A model generated the notes under the pieces. The model had not been told where the DNA came from. It was given only the letters and a program-made list of their open reading frames with translations, and made no database searches. From a bacterium HR17 (GTDB lineage Bacteria > Armatimonadota > Fervidibacteria > Fervidibacterales > Fervidibacteraceae), in the NCBI GenBank assembly GCA_002898575.1, contig BEHT01000007.1, forward strand, positions 1-64,000: DNA of 64,000 nt, written 5' to 3'. The position numbers were made by a program, and so were the translations under genes. The number at the start of each line of letters is the position of its first letter. Position 1 is the first letter of the stretch. Of the stretch, positions 29,031 through 37,931 are shown one piece after another.

Positions 29031-29699
29031 ATGCTGTTCGGTGATGTCGGCGAATTTTTGATGCGATTGCTGACATGGCTGCCCGTGTTCATCTTGGCGA
29101 TTTGCGTTCACGAAGCGGCGCACGCATGGGCGGCATGGCGGTTGGGCGACCCGACACCTGTCGTGCAAGGGCGGTTAACCCTTGACCCCCGCGCCCACTT
29201 TGACCCGTTGGGTGCGCTCATGTTTTTGATTGCGATGTTTTCGGGCATCGGATTTGGATGGGCTAAACCCGTTCAAGTCAACCCGCTCAACTTTCGGCAT
29301 ATGAGCCGCGACATGGCGTTAGTTGCCGCCGCTGGTCCTGCGTCCAATGTGCTGCAAGCGTTTTTCTGGACGGCGGTGTTAGCCTTTTGTGTGTCGCTGG
29401 GCAACTTGCTGCCTGTTTTGGAGCCTGTCTTGATTTTTTTGATGCGCTTTTGCCTTGCGGGCATCTATGTCAACTTGGGACTGGCGGTGTTCAATCTCAT
29501 CCCCCTCCCACCACTGGACGGCAGCCGCATTTTGCGGATGTTCTTACCGATGGAATTGCGCTGGCGCTTGGACATGCTTGAGCGGACAGGGTTGGGCTTT
29601 ATCGCTTTGATCGTTTTGCTTTACATCGGAGCGCTGCGGTTCGTTTGGTATCCTGCCTTCATCGGGGCACAGTGGCTCATTCGTTTGGCAGGCGTGTGA
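29031..29699 (+). CDS. site-2 protease family (M50) membrane metalloprotease
   Basis: A 222-residue polytopic membrane protein of the Rip/YwhC-like M50 group. The zinc site is ICVHEAAHAWAAWRLGD (HExxH-type, here HEAAH), with the third ligand in NLIPLPPLDGSRIL. Several hydrophobic helices surround these motifs, and the length is normal for the short M50B subgroup without a PDZ domain. The substrate is unknown; such proteases cleave membrane-bound anti-sigma or signal remnants in other bacteria. A GAGGTG site is 8 nt from the ATG. Confidence 0.9.
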   Translation: MLFGDVGEFLMRLLTWLPVFILAICVHEAAHAWAAWRLGDPTPVVQGRLTLDPRAHFDPLGALMFLIAMFSGIGFGWAKPVQVNPLNFRHMSRDMALVAAAGPASNVLQAFFWTAVLAFCVSLGNLLPVLEPVLIFLMRFCLAGIYVNLGLAVFNLIPLPPLDGSRILRMFLPMELRWRLDMLERTGLGFIALIVLLYIGALRFVWYPAFIGAQWLIRLAGV

Positions 29700-29785
29700 C
29701 CGCAAGGTGTGCACCGCTAGCAAACGAACGCTGCCAAAAATCAAAGGGCGCTCAAACAGGTCGTGCGGGACGAGGTGAAACGACG

Positions 29786-30799
29786 ATGGAGACGAGACGC
29801 GGACGCATCCTGTCGGGCATGCGACCGACAGGCAAATTGCACCTGGGCAACTGGGAGGGCGCATTGCGCCAGTGGGTGGCGCTGCAGAACGATTACGAGT
29901 GCTTTTACGAAATCGCCGATTGGCACGCGTTGACGACGGCGTGGGAAGACACCAGCGAGGTGCGCCAGAACATCCGCGAACTGGCGATTGACTGGTTGAG
30001 CGCGGGGCTTGACCCCGAAAAGAGCGTCATCTTCATCCAATCGTGGGTGCCTGAGCACGCCGAGTTGCATTTGCTGTTGTCCATGCTGGTGCCGGTGGCG
30101 TGGCTGGAGTTAAACCCGACCTACAAGGATTGGCTGCAAGAGGGCAAAGCGCCCAACTACGGGTTGTTGGGTTATCCCGTGCTGCAGGCGGCAGACATTC
30201 TGATTTACAAAGCCGACACGGTGCCCGTCGGCAAAGACCAACTGCCCCATTTGGAGATGACCCGCGAAATTGCCCGGCGGTTTAATCGGCTCTACGGCGA
30301 GGTGTTTCCCGAACCGCAGGCGCTGCTGAGCGAGTTCCCGTATGTGCCGGGCACGGATGGGCGCAAGATGAGCAAAAGTTACGGCAACCACATCCACCTC
30401 GCCGACCCCCCTGAAGTCGTTCGGCAAAAAGTCAGCGTCTTTTTCACCGACCCGCACAAGATCCGGCGCAATGACCCTGGGCGCCCGGAGATTTGCCCCA
30501 TCTTCGCTTTGCACAACATCTACAACCGCGACGAAGTTGCCGAGATCGCGCAGGACTGTCGGACGGGCAAGTTAGGATGCGTCGCGTGCAAACAGCGATT
30601 GGCGGAGCGGCTCAATGAGGCGTTGGAGCCGTTGCGTCAGCGCCGTGCAGAGTTGGAGCGACATCCGTCCGATGTGGACGACATCTTGGCGGACGGCTCG
30701 CAAAAAGCCCGCCAAGTCGCTCAGGTGACGATGGACGAAGTGCGGAATGCCATGCGCTTGTGGGCGCCGCCTGTGAAAACGGTGATGGGCAAGGCGTGA
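29786..30799 (+). CDS. trpS: tryptophanyl-tRNA synthetase
   Basis: A 337-residue class I aminoacyl-tRNA synthetase charging tRNA-Trp. The HIGH-type motif is RPTGKLHLGNWEGAL, and the KMSKS motif is intact (GRKMSKSYGNHI). Other family blocks are LNPTYKDW, YPVLQAADILIYKAD and VPVGKDQLPHLEMTREIARRFN. A small CKQRLAERLNEAL helix near the C-terminus is also typical. The open frame runs upstream to 29645 but overlaps the M50 gene. ATG 29786 has a GAGGTG site and begins METRRGRILSGMRPTG as expected. Confidence 0.96.
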   Translation: METRRGRILSGMRPTGKLHLGNWEGALRQWVALQNDYECFYEIADWHALTTAWEDTSEVRQNIRELAIDWLSAGLDPEKSVIFIQSWVPEHAELHLLLSMLVPVAWLELNPTYKDWLQEGKAPNYGLLGYPVLQAADILIYKADTVPVGKDQLPHLEMTREIARRFNRLYGEVFPEPQALLSEFPYVPGTDGRKMSKSYGNHIHLADPPEVVRQKVSVFFTDPHKIRRNDPGRPEICPIFALHNIYNRDEVAEIAQDCRTGKLGCVACKQRLAERLNEALEPLRQRRAELERHPSDVDDILADGSQKARQVAQVTMDEVRNAMRLWAPPVKTVMGKA

Positions 30800-30835
30800 A
30801 AAACTTTACAAGATGGGTTGCAGGAGTGGGATGAG

Positions 30836-30871
30836 GCTGCAAGGAAGGTGGATGGCGCTGCCCCTTGCAGC
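30836..30871. other. inverted repeat after trpS
   Basis: A perfect 9-bp inverted repeat GCTGCAAGG/CCTTGCAGC with an 18-nt loop in the gap between trpS and the DegT-type gene. There is no T-tract, so it is not a classical intrinsic terminator. It may be an RNA structure or a binding site. Confidence 0.35.
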
Positions 30872-30931
30872 AAGTTACGGCGTTCAGCCGGCAGGGCGCA
30901 AAAACACGCCCGGTCAACGAGGTGAGTGGTG

Positions 30932-32155
30932 ATGGCGACTTTAGCGCTTGTCGGGGGCACACCTACCCGCACCAAGCCGTTCCCCAAATGGCCTGTCTTT
31001 GACGAGCGGGAAGTGCACGCCCTCCGTGAGGTCGTGGAAAGCGGGCAGTGGTGGGGGCGAACGAAAGGCAGCAAGGTGGAGCAATTTGAGCAAGCCTTCG
31101 CCCGCTACCAGCATGCCCGCCATTGCATCGCCTGCACCAATGGCACCACTGCCCTTTACCTCGCTTTGCGCGCCGCCGGCGTTGAGCCGGGGCAAGAGGT
31201 CATCGTCCCGCCTTACACCTTCATTGCGTCGGCGACGGCGGTTTTGGATGTCGGGGCAGTGCCGGTTTTTGCCGACATTGACCCGACGACGATGACCTTA
31301 GACCCGCAGGCAGCGGAGGCGGCGATTACGCCCCGCACGGCTGCCATCATGGCGGTGCATATTGCGGGGCGACCGGCGGATTTGGATGGGCTGAGAGCGG
31401 TCGCGGAAAAACATGAATTGGTGCTGATTGAAGACGCAGCACAAGCACACGGAGCAGCGTGGAAAGAGCGACGAGTGGGGGCGATCGGGGCTGTCGGCGG
31501 GTTCAGTTTTCAAGCCAGCAAAAACATCACAGCGGGCGAAGGGGGCGCGGTGACGACAGACGACGACGACATTGCCGAAAAAGTGTGGTCGCTGCACAAC
31601 TGCGGACGGTCGCGAACGGGCGAATGGTACGCGCACTACATCGTCGGCGGCAACCACCGGATGACCGAATGGCAGGCAGCAATTTTGCTGGTGCAGTTGC
31701 AGCGTGCCGATGAGTTACATGCCAAGCGACAACGCAACGCCGCTTACCTTAACAGCCTGCTGAAGGAATTGGAGGTCGTGGAGCCTCTACCCGACGATGA
31801 ACGGGTGACGGAGCACGCCTATCACCTGTTCATTTTCCGTTACTTCCCAGAACGGATGGGAAGCGTGCCCAAAGGCAAATTCATTGAAGCGCTGCGGGCG
31901 GAGGGCATTCCTGCCAGCCCCGGTTACAAACCGCTGTATCGTGAGCCGGCGTTCAGCAAAGAGGCGTTGAGTTGGCATCCGTATGCGCGACATTACGACT
32001 ACGGCAAGGTGCGTTGCCCGGCGACAGAGCGGGTGTGCGATTGCGAAGCGATTTGGCTGACGCAGAGTGTGTTGCTGGGCGAGGCGGAAGACATGGAGGA
32101 CATCGCTCGTGCCATCAGAAAAGTGCGCGACCACTACCGCGAATTGCTGGCGTGA
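30932..32155 (+). CDS. DegT/DnrJ/EryC1/StrS-family aminotransferase
   Basis: A 407-residue PLP enzyme of the sugar-aminotransferase family. Visible blocks are CIACTNGTTALYLALRAAGV (cofactor phosphate pocket), EVIVPPYTFIASATAVLDVGAVPVF, LIEDAAQAHGA (Asp to pyridine N) and GGFSFQASKNITAGEGGAV with the Schiff-base Lys, then NHRMTEWQAAI. Members transaminate keto-sugars in surface-glycan or secondary-metabolite synthesis or act as dehydratases or regulators. No other sugar-nucleotide gene is adjacent, so the substrate is open. The GAGGTG site at 30919-30924 favours ATG 30932 over the GTG codons just upstream. Confidence 0.88.
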   Translation: MATLALVGGTPTRTKPFPKWPVFDEREVHALREVVESGQWWGRTKGSKVEQFEQAFARYQHARHCIACTNGTTALYLALRAAGVEPGQEVIVPPYTFIASATAVLDVGAVPVFADIDPTTMTLDPQAAEAAITPRTAAIMAVHIAGRPADLDGLRAVAEKHELVLIEDAAQAHGAAWKERRVGAIGAVGGFSFQASKNITAGEGGAVTTDDDDIAEKVWSLHNCGRSRTGEWYAHYIVGGNHRMTEWQAAILLVQLQRADELHAKRQRNAAYLNSLLKELEVVEPLPDDERVTEHAYHLFIFRYFPERMGSVPKGKFIEALRAEGIPASPGYKPLYREPAFSKEALSWHPYARHYDYGKVRCPATERVCDCEAIWLTQSVLLGEAEDMEDIARAIRKVRDHYRELLA

Positions 32156-32169
32156 AGGAGGTGTGTCAA

Positions 32170-32541
32170 ATGCCCCTTTACGAGTTTCGGTGCGATCGGT
32201 GCGGAAAAGTGTTCACCTTTCTCGTCGGCGTCATCAAGGACAACACCGACCCGTTTTGCCCGCGCTGCGGGAGCACGCAACTGACAAAACTCGTTTCGCG
32301 CATCCGCGCCCATCTGAGCGAGGAGACGCGCTTGGACAACCTCGCCAGTTCGTTTGAGAGCTTGGACATCTCCGAAAACCCCACGCCCCGCGAACTGCGG
32401 TCGGTGATGCGTCGCCTGACCAGCGCGTTGGGCGATGAGGTTGACCGTGAGGTTATTGACGAGATGGAAGCGGCGATGGAAGAGGAACTGAAAGGCGAAA
32501 GGGAAAAGAACGGCAGCGAGCGGGACGAGACGATTTATTGA
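32170..32541 (+). CDS. FmdB-type zinc-ribbon protein
   Basis: A 123-residue protein with a C4 zinc ribbon at the N-terminus: MPLYEFRCDRCGKVFTF, then FCPRCGSTQLTKLVSR. This is the FmdB/CxxC_CxxC_SSSS regulatory-protein signature. The C-terminal part is helical and strongly acidic (EVDREVIDEMEAAMEEEL). The function is not known; related proteins are annotated as putative regulators. A GAAGGAGGTG site lies just before the ATG, 14 bp after the aminotransferase stop, so the two are co-transcribed. Confidence 0.85.
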   Translation: MPLYEFRCDRCGKVFTFLVGVIKDNTDPFCPRCGSTQLTKLVSRIRAHLSEETRLDNLASSFESLDISENPTPRELRSVMRRLTSALGDEVDREVIDEMEAAMEEELKGEREKNGSERDETIY

Positions 32542-32592
32542 GCGTCGCGAGCAAACGCAGCGCAAACAAAACGCTGCGGAGGTGTGTTCCTG

Positions 32593-32964
32593 TTGGATTG
32601 GCTTCTGGTCAAGGGTTTGACGACGCTGAGCAAAGTCGGCTGCTTACCTGTGGAGCAGCGCGTGCCCCAGCCCATTGAGGTGGACATCGCCTTGCAGTTG
32701 GACTTGCGCGACGCGGCGCAAACCGATAGCATCAAGCGGGCGCTGGACTATCGGCAAGTGTGCGAAGTCGTGCGGGAGTTATTGGAGCGCAACAGTTACA
32801 AGTTGCTGGAGACTGCCGCCTACGACATCGCCCAACAGTTGCTGGAACGCTTTCCGCAAGTGCAACGGGTGCGGGTGGAGGTGCGCAAGCCACACCCGCC
32901 TATCCCCGTCCCGTTGCAATGGGCAGGGGTGCAGGTGGAGTTGAGCCGCCATGCCGCATCTTAA
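32593..32964 (+). CDS. folB: dihydroneopterin aldolase
   Basis: A small folate-pathway enzyme (about 123 residues) that cleaves 7,8-dihydroneopterin to 6-hydroxymethyl-dihydropterin and glycolaldehyde. The tunnelling-fold features are present: LLVKGLTTLSKVGCLPVEQRVPQPIEVDI with an EVDI strand, DYRQVCEVVRELLE, the active-site segment YKLLETAAYDIAQQLL, and VRVEVRKPHPPIP. No ATG is available. GCGGAGG at 32576-32582 lies 10 nt before TTG 32593, which I take as the start. It overlaps the folK gene by 14 nt, which supports an operon. Confidence 0.88.
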   Translation: MDWLLVKGLTTLSKVGCLPVEQRVPQPIEVDIALQLDLRDAAQTDSIKRALDYRQVCEVVRELLERNSYKLLETAAYDIAQQLLERFPQVQRVRVEVRKPHPPIPVPLQWAGVQVELSRHAAS

Positions 32965-33466
32965 ACGACGCGTCTTTGTGGGGTTAGGCACTAACCTTGG
33001 TGACCGCATCGCTAACCTGCGCACAGCGTTGGCGTCGTTGCAGGAGCACGGCATTACCGTGACGAAAGTTTCAGCGCTTTACGAGAGCGAACCGTTGGGT
33101 GTGAGTGAACCGCAGCCCCCGTTTTTGAACGCCGTCGCTGAAATCGCCACCGAGTTACCGTTGGACGCTTTATTGGAACGGTTGGAAGCCATTGAGCGAC
33201 AGTTAGGGCGGACGCAAAAAGGCACCCTCAAACCGCGCCCCATTGACTTGGACATCCTTTGGGCGGAAGGCGAACGCATGCAAACGGAGCGGTTGACCGT
33301 TCCGCACCCGCGCTTGTGGGAGCGAGCGTTTGTGTTGCTGCCGCTTGCAGAACTCGTTGACACGCTGGACGACATCGCGGTGTCTGAGCGGGCAAGGGAA
33401 CTGGCGCGGCAGCAAAAGGTGCGGCGCATCGCTGACCGCTGGTGGCACGAGGCGGAAACAGGGTGA
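32951..33466 (+). CDS. folK: 2-amino-4-hydroxy-6-hydroxymethyldihydropteridine pyrophosphokinase
   Basis: A 171-residue HPPK that transfers pyrophosphate from ATP to 6-hydroxymethyl-dihydropterin, the step after FolB. Family motifs are VFVGLGTNLGDRIANLRTAL, SALYESEPLG, PPFLNAVAEIAT, LEAIERQLGR and the metal/ATP site KPRPIDLDILW. A PHPRLWERAFVLLPLAEL block follows, as usual. It overlaps folB by 14 nt, so translation may be coupled. No dihydropteroate synthase gene is next to it. Confidence 0.95.
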   Translation: MPHLKRRVFVGLGTNLGDRIANLRTALASLQEHGITVTKVSALYESEPLGVSEPQPPFLNAVAEIATELPLDALLERLEAIERQLGRTQKGTLKPRPIDLDILWAEGERMQTERLTVPHPRLWERAFVLLPLAELVDTLDDIAVSERARELARQQKVRRIADRWWHEAETG

Positions 33467-33662
33467 GGGCTCAGGTGCATCCGTCGGTTTGGTGTGGAAG
33501 CGTAGGGCGTGGAGCGGGAAGCCAAACGCCCTCACCGCTGGCAGACGGGGTTGTCTCCGAAGACGCCTGTTGCTTGGTGACAAAAGCGGGTGGCACAATG
33601 TAGGTGGTGGCGGATGGTGGGGCATGGTTTTCGTCCACGATGCTGAGAGGGGGGTGTTGACC

Positions 33663-34883
33663 ATGCCCACTTTCGCTTACGAGGCACGCGACCGCAACGG
33701 GCAACTGCACCGGGGCACGGTAGAAGCCCCTGACCCGCGCCGCGCCTACGAACAACTTCGTCAAAATGGGCTATGGGTGACACGGCTTCGCGAACAAACT
33801 GACGGGCACCCCAAGTTTGGTGTGACGCCTGTCCATCCCGCACCGCTGGCGGTGTTTTTCCGCCACATGAACGGAGCGATGCGAGCGGGCGTGTCGCTCT
33901 CCGATGCCTTAAGCATTTTCGCCTCCACAGAACGCCGCTCGCCATTGCGTGCTGCCGTCCAACGCGCCGCTGACAAAGTGGCGCAGGGCGTGCCTTTGTC
34001 TAAGGCGCTGAAAGAGTCAAGTTTCCCGTTTCCGTCGTTTGTGCTGGCGATGGTGGAGGTCGGAGAGAAGTCGGGCAAGTTGGAAGAAGTGTTTCGTCTA
34101 TTAGCCCAGCACTTTGAACGCGAGAACGATTTTCATCAGGAGTTGCGGCGGGCGACGATGTATCCCCGTTTTTTGGCAGCGGCTGCGGTCTTGGTCATTT
34201 TGGCTATCGTCTTCGTGATGCCGACGGTTATGGGCATCCTGCTGAAGGCTAAGGGTGAAGCGGACCCGTTCTGGGCGCAATACTACGGTTCAGCGACACG
34301 CAATACCTTGTCTGCCGCTATCTTGTTGGCGGCACTGTTTGGAGCATGGGCGCTGTGGCGGTTAATAGCCATGCAACCTGCCTTCGCACCACTGGTGGAG
34401 AGCATCCGGATGGCGATCCCTTGGGTCGGCGCGTTGCCCCGCGCTTTAGCGGCAGCCCGCTTCGCGCGGGCGTTGGCGATGCTCGTCGGCGCAGGTGTGG
34501 AGCTGTCCCGCAGCCTGGAGATGGCAGGCGAGGCGTCGGGTAGCCCCAAGTTGCACGCGGCAACACAGCACCAGGCTCCCCGTCTTCAACGCGGTGAGCA
34601 GCTCTCTGTTGTGTTGGCGGATTTGCCCCTGTTGCATCCGATGGTCGTCCAAGTCGTCATGACGGGCGAGCGAACAGGCACCGTGGACGAAGGGCTGCAG
34701 AAAGCAGCGGAGTTCTTAGAAAACGAAGCCCTGACTTCTATCCGCGCCCAAGCGACCGCCGCCTATTTTGGACTGTTTTTCGTGATGGCGATCATCATCG
34801 CTTACGCAGCCGCTCGCTTCTGGATGTCTTGGTATGGCGGCATGGTGGAGGCAGTGGACAAGTTCATGGGCGTTGACCAGTGA
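33663..34883 (+). CDS. type II secretion / type IV pilus inner-membrane platform protein (GspF/PilC)
   Basis: A 406-residue platform protein that recruits the assembly ATPase and feeds pilin subunits. It begins MPTFAYEARDRNGQLHRGTVEA as GspF/PilC proteins do and has the duplicated T2SF helical domain. The first copy has FFRHMNGAMRAGVSLSDAL and FVLAMVEVGEKSGKLEEVF. The second has FARALAMLVGAGVELSRSLEM and VVMTGERTGTVDEGLQKAA. Membrane helices lie near residues 170-195, 220-240 and at the C-terminus. The upstream open frame to 33330 overlaps folK and is not used. A second, shorter GspF-like gene follows 23 bp later. Confidence 0.92.
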   Translation: MPTFAYEARDRNGQLHRGTVEAPDPRRAYEQLRQNGLWVTRLREQTDGHPKFGVTPVHPAPLAVFFRHMNGAMRAGVSLSDALSIFASTERRSPLRAAVQRAADKVAQGVPLSKALKESSFPFPSFVLAMVEVGEKSGKLEEVFRLLAQHFERENDFHQELRRATMYPRFLAAAAVLVILAIVFVMPTVMGILLKAKGEADPFWAQYYGSATRNTLSAAILLAALFGAWALWRLIAMQPAFAPLVESIRMAIPWVGALPRALAAARFARALAMLVGAGVELSRSLEMAGEASGSPKLHAATQHQAPRLQRGEQLSVVLADLPLLHPMVVQVVMTGERTGTVDEGLQKAAEFLENEALTSIRAQATAAYFGLFFVMAIIIAYAAARFWMSWYGGMVEAVDKFMGVDQ

Positions 34884-34906
34884 GTTGGGGAGGGCAGACA
34901 ACGGTC

Positions 34907-35917
34907 ATGGGCGTAGAACCCCAACGCCTTTGGGTCACTTCACCGGCGCCGCAGGGGTTTATCTCAAGGCTATCGGAGGTGGCACAGCAGACATACCAAC
35001 GGAAGGCGATTAGCACCCTTTGCCGATACTTGGGCAACGCTGTCAAGGCGGGTATCACCCCTGAAGACGCCCTCGCTGCCTTCCGCAAAGCCTGTCCCTC
35101 TGAAGCGGTGGCGGTTTTCCGCGAGTTGGAAGGGGTGCTGCGTCAGCCGCACTTTTCACTGTCACACGCGTTGTTAGCGGTCGGCGGCAATGTTTCACCC
35201 GTGTTTGTCGCTCTGGTGCGTGCCGGTGAGCGACATGGACGATGGGACTATGTCTTGGGTGCCCTGGCGGAATACACCGAGCGTGAATGGGCATTGGTTT
35301 TTAAGCGGCTGAGAGCGGTTGCCGCTGTAACGGTTTTGTTTGCGGTAGCGCAGGCGCTCAACATTGTCTATGCGGCAGTGCTAAGCAGTGGCTTAGGGCT
35401 GAAGGTGCTTTTGCTCGCGGCTGGGCTTATCTTGGGGCTAAAAGGTTTGCGCAAACAAATCTCTGTGGTGGCGACACAGAAGTTACTTGCCAAGCGCCTC
35501 TTGGCCCATGCCGCTTACACTCTGGGACTGCTGCTGCAGGCGGGCGTGCCGCCGTCGGAAGCGTTGGAAGTGATAGCGGAAACGGTGGGGTCGCAGTTGT
35601 CCGACTTGGACAAAGGTATCCGCGAGGTTGCCGGGCAGGTGCGTCGGGGAATGAGCCTCAGCCAAACCCTCAGCACGGTGCCTGGCGTCCCCCACGAAAT
35701 CATCCAAGCCGTCGCGTTGGGCGAACGGACGGGCACCGTTGACGAGCATCTGCAAAAAGTCGCGGTAGCATTGGAGCAAGAAGCCGAATCGGCAGAGCAG
35801 CGGTGGGTGATGGTGTCGGTGGTCACCTCTTATCTCGCCGTCGGGTTGCTATGGGTTTTCATCGGCATTGTGGCGTTGGTCGGGTCAGTGCTGTTGCTTT
35901 CGCCGTTGCGCCGCTGA
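34907..35917 (+). CDS. second GspF/PilC-like platform protein
   Basis: A 336-residue T2SF-family protein lacking the usual N-terminal FxYxAxDxxG opening. Two helical repeats are recognisable: STLCRYLGNAVKAGITPEDALAA with FVALVRAGERHGRWDYVLG, and LLAHAAYTLGLLLQAGVPPSEAL with IIQAVALGERTGTVDEHLQKVA. Hydrophobic segments near residues 135-180 and at the C-terminus match the family topology. It is probably a diverged partner or duplicate of the preceding gene. The expected GspE/PilB ATPase is not in the window. GGGGAGGG precedes ATG 34907; a GTG at 34880 overlapping the previous stop is an alternative start. Confidence 0.8.
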   Translation: MGVEPQRLWVTSPAPQGFISRLSEVAQQTYQRKAISTLCRYLGNAVKAGITPEDALAAFRKACPSEAVAVFRELEGVLRQPHFSLSHALLAVGGNVSPVFVALVRAGERHGRWDYVLGALAEYTEREWALVFKRLRAVAAVTVLFAVAQALNIVYAAVLSSGLGLKVLLLAAGLILGLKGLRKQISVVATQKLLAKRLLAHAAYTLGLLLQAGVPPSEALEVIAETVGSQLSDLDKGIREVAGQVRRGMSLSQTLSTVPGVPHEIIQAVALGERTGTVDEHLQKVAVALEQEAESAEQRWVMVSVVTSYLAVGLLWVFIGIVALVGSVLLLSPLRR

Positions 35918-35922
35918 GGCGA

Positions 35923-36747
35923 TCAACGGTGTGGGCGGTGACGGTGCGTGGGGTGAAAGCGCCGGTGGGACGGGCGCAAGCGGTCGCTTTTTTCTTGGTG
36001 GAAGAACCGCTGTAGGGCGTCTGTCGTCACGACAACGCCGGCGACGAACCCCAGCCCTGTGCTGGCAAAGTCGTCCCACGGCAGTTGAGCGATGATGTTC
36101 CGCCGCATTGAACGCAGCCAGGGCACCAAGAGGTTGAAGGGGTCGGCGACAAAGGCAAACGGAGCGCCCTGCGGGCTGTGTGTCAATTCAGCGAACAGGC
36201 GCTGCGCATCGCGCGAGACCAAGATGCGGCGCTTTTCGCGCAAAATCTCCAAGGCGTCAGCGGTTTGGTCGCCGTGAATGTAGTCCAGCAAAGTGTGGTA
36301 GGCTTCGTGAGCGTGAGGGAACCAGCGGGCAACTGCATCTGCCGCTAACCGCAATGCTTGAAGGGTCTCTGTCTCCTCAGGGGCGCGGTGGATGCGCAAG
36401 CACCATAGCGCGTAAGGGCTGAGCCTCTCCCAGCCGTCGCTGCCCAAGACCAGCAACGGTGCAATGTAGCAGCTGGACAGGACAAGAGCATCCCGCACTT
36501 CGGCGGAGATGTCTGGCGACAACTCGGTAAAGACTCGTGCCGTGCTGCCGTGCGGGTAGTTGATGGGGGTGCCGATGTCACGCCAATGGGCGGCGCGAGC
36601 GATCACGGCTGGCGGCAACCCTAACTGCGTCGGTTGGAAATGGCGTCGCAACCAGCGTAGCCCCAGTTCGTTAACGGTGTCGTCATGGACGGCAGGAAAC
36701 ACGAGAACTTGGACGCTCTTAAGTAATGCCAAGTAAGTGTGCAGCAC
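35923..36747 (-). CDS. uncharacterised protein
   Basis: A 274-residue soluble-looking protein that I do not recognise. It has no signal peptide or membrane helix. The C-terminal tail is very basic and His/Arg-rich (RRFHPTHRHRPHR). It starts with GTG after an AGGTGA site and lies 57 bp downstream of the TlpA-like gene on the same strand. It ends only 5 bp from the convergent GspF-like gene. Base and codon use look like the neighbours, so I consider it a real gene of unknown role. Confidence 0.6.
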   Translation of the reverse strand: MLHTYLALLKSVQVLVFPAVHDDTVNELGLRWLRRHFQPTQLGLPPAVIARAAHWRDIGTPINYPHGSTARVFTELSPDISAEVRDALVLSSCYIAPLLVLGSDGWERLSPYALWCLRIHRAPEETETLQALRLAADAVARWFPHAHEAYHTLLDYIHGDQTADALEILREKRRILVSRDAQRLFAELTHSPQGAPFAFVADPFNLLVPWLRSMRRNIIAQLPWDDFASTGLGFVAGVVVTTDALQRFFHQEKSDRLRPSHRRFHPTHRHRPHR

Positions 36748-36804
36748 GCCGTGTCACCTATCCAAAGACGGATGGCTGGGTTTACAAGGTTCGGGCGTGC
36801 CTTC

Positions 36805-37359
36805 TCAACGAAGGCCGGCTTGTTGGATGGCTTTCTCCAGCGCCTTTGGGTCATCGGGCAACCCTTCAAAAGTGGCGACGATAACGCCTTTGCTGTTGAC
36901 GACATAAATGGTCGGCAGCCCTTCAATGAGGAAACGGTTGGCGACGGTGGCTTTTGGGTCCAACCCGACGAGGTAGGGCGTCCGATGCTCACGGACAAAG
37001 GGAGCGACCGACGCCCGACCGTCCTCGTCGATGCTGATACCCAACACGACTAACCCTTTGCCGCGATAGCGCTGATACAGTTGGGTCAGCCACTTGCTGG
37101 CGACATGGCACGGTCCGCACCAAGTTGCCCAGAAGTCCAGCACCAGCACCTTCGGCTGCAAAGTTGTGTTGCCTTTGCGATCTTTCAGGCGCATGGTCAA
37201 CCGCCCTTTTTCTACGGCGACACTCGCAGTTTTGCCGTCCAACAAGGGTGTTTGGAACGACGGGATGGTCTTGCCCTCTTTCAAAGCGGCTCCCGCGCAA
37301 AAAGCAAACATGGCAGTGACGACCAGTGTCCAGAAGCGAAAAAGATATGTGTGCGACAT
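36805..37359 (-). CDS. exported TlpA/ResA-like thioredoxin-fold protein
   Basis: A 184-residue protein with a signal peptide or anchor (TYLFRFWTLVVTAMFAFCAGAA) and a thioredoxin fold. The active site is LDFWATWCGPCHVASKWLTQ (WCGPC), followed by LVVLGISIDEDGRASVAPFV, VANRFLIEGLPTIYVVNSKG (cis-Pro) and a C-terminal helix. It should reduce or exchange disulfides outside the cytoplasm, as TlpA/ResA proteins do in cytochrome maturation or redox homeostasis. A segment of about 30 residues sits between the first strand and the active site. A strong AAAGGAGG lies before the ATG. Confidence 0.9.
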   Translation of the reverse strand: MSHTYLFRFWTLVVTAMFAFCAGAALKEGKTIPSFQTPLLDGKTASVAVEKGRLTMRLKDRKGNTTLQPKVLVLDFWATWCGPCHVASKWLTQLYQRYRGKGLVVLGISIDEDGRASVAPFVREHRTPYLVGLDPKATVANRFLIEGLPTIYVVNSKGVIVATFEGLPDDPKALEKAIQQAGLR

Positions 37360-37490
37360 CTGACGACCTCCTTTGAAAGCAGGACATCTGCAATTTGCTT
37401 CAACTCTATTGTGGCAAACATCCGCGTGATCGTCAAGGATGACGCAACGGTGTCCGTTGCGCCATACTAAAAGGGCTGGAGGCGTGTAGG

Positions 37491-37928
37491 ATGATAGACT
37501 GCACGATGCCTCATTTTGCCCTTGTGCGTCTCGGTGCCCTGAAACCTTTCGGTAACTGGTTCATTCTCCGACAAGCCGACGGGGTAATGCTGCGCGCGCG
37601 AAAGTTATTGCCTGAAACAGTCACCGTTTACGGCTACGCGGGGTTGAACGAGGAGGGGAAGATGGAGTTTGAACCTGCAGGAGCTGTCGACGAGAGGCTG
37701 CTCCGCATGGCAGAAGAGTTTGTGCAGCGCTGCAACGCGGAGAGTGACCCCTATCTCTATGCCCTCGCATGCGCTGCGCAACCATTAGACCCCGACGAGG
37801 CACCGATTCGGTGGTTAGAGGTGAACCCGTTAGACGGCAGTTTTGTCGTTCACTCTTTACTGGTGGAGGTAGAAGGCGGGGAGCGGATGGTGGTAGCAGC
37901 TCACCAAGTTGAGTGGAAGGAGGAGTAG
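37491..37928 (+). CDS. uncharacterised small protein
   Basis: A 145-residue protein that I do not recognise. The composition is that of a soluble alpha/beta protein (ALVRLGALKPFGNWFILRQ, VDERLLRMAEEFVQRC, VHSLLVEVEGGERMVVAAHQ). It ends 3 bp before the creatininase-family gene, whose ribosome site lies within its last codons, so the two are very probably co-transcribed. Start at ATG 37491 or 37506; the first has a weak GGAGG about 15 nt upstream. Confidence 0.6.
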   Translation: MIDCTMPHFALVRLGALKPFGNWFILRQADGVMLRARKLLPETVTVYGYAGLNEEGKMEFEPAGAVDERLLRMAEEFVQRCNAESDPYLYALACAAQPLDPDEAPIRWLEVNPLDGSFVVHSLLVEVEGGERMVVAAHQVEWKEE

Positions 37929-37931
37929 CCG

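Noticed and set aside
28913-29044. Short GTG-initiated frame (about 43 codons) between the CCA-enzyme gene and the M50 protease gene
   Set aside because: It overlaps the protease start, has only a weak ribosome site and no recognisable features.
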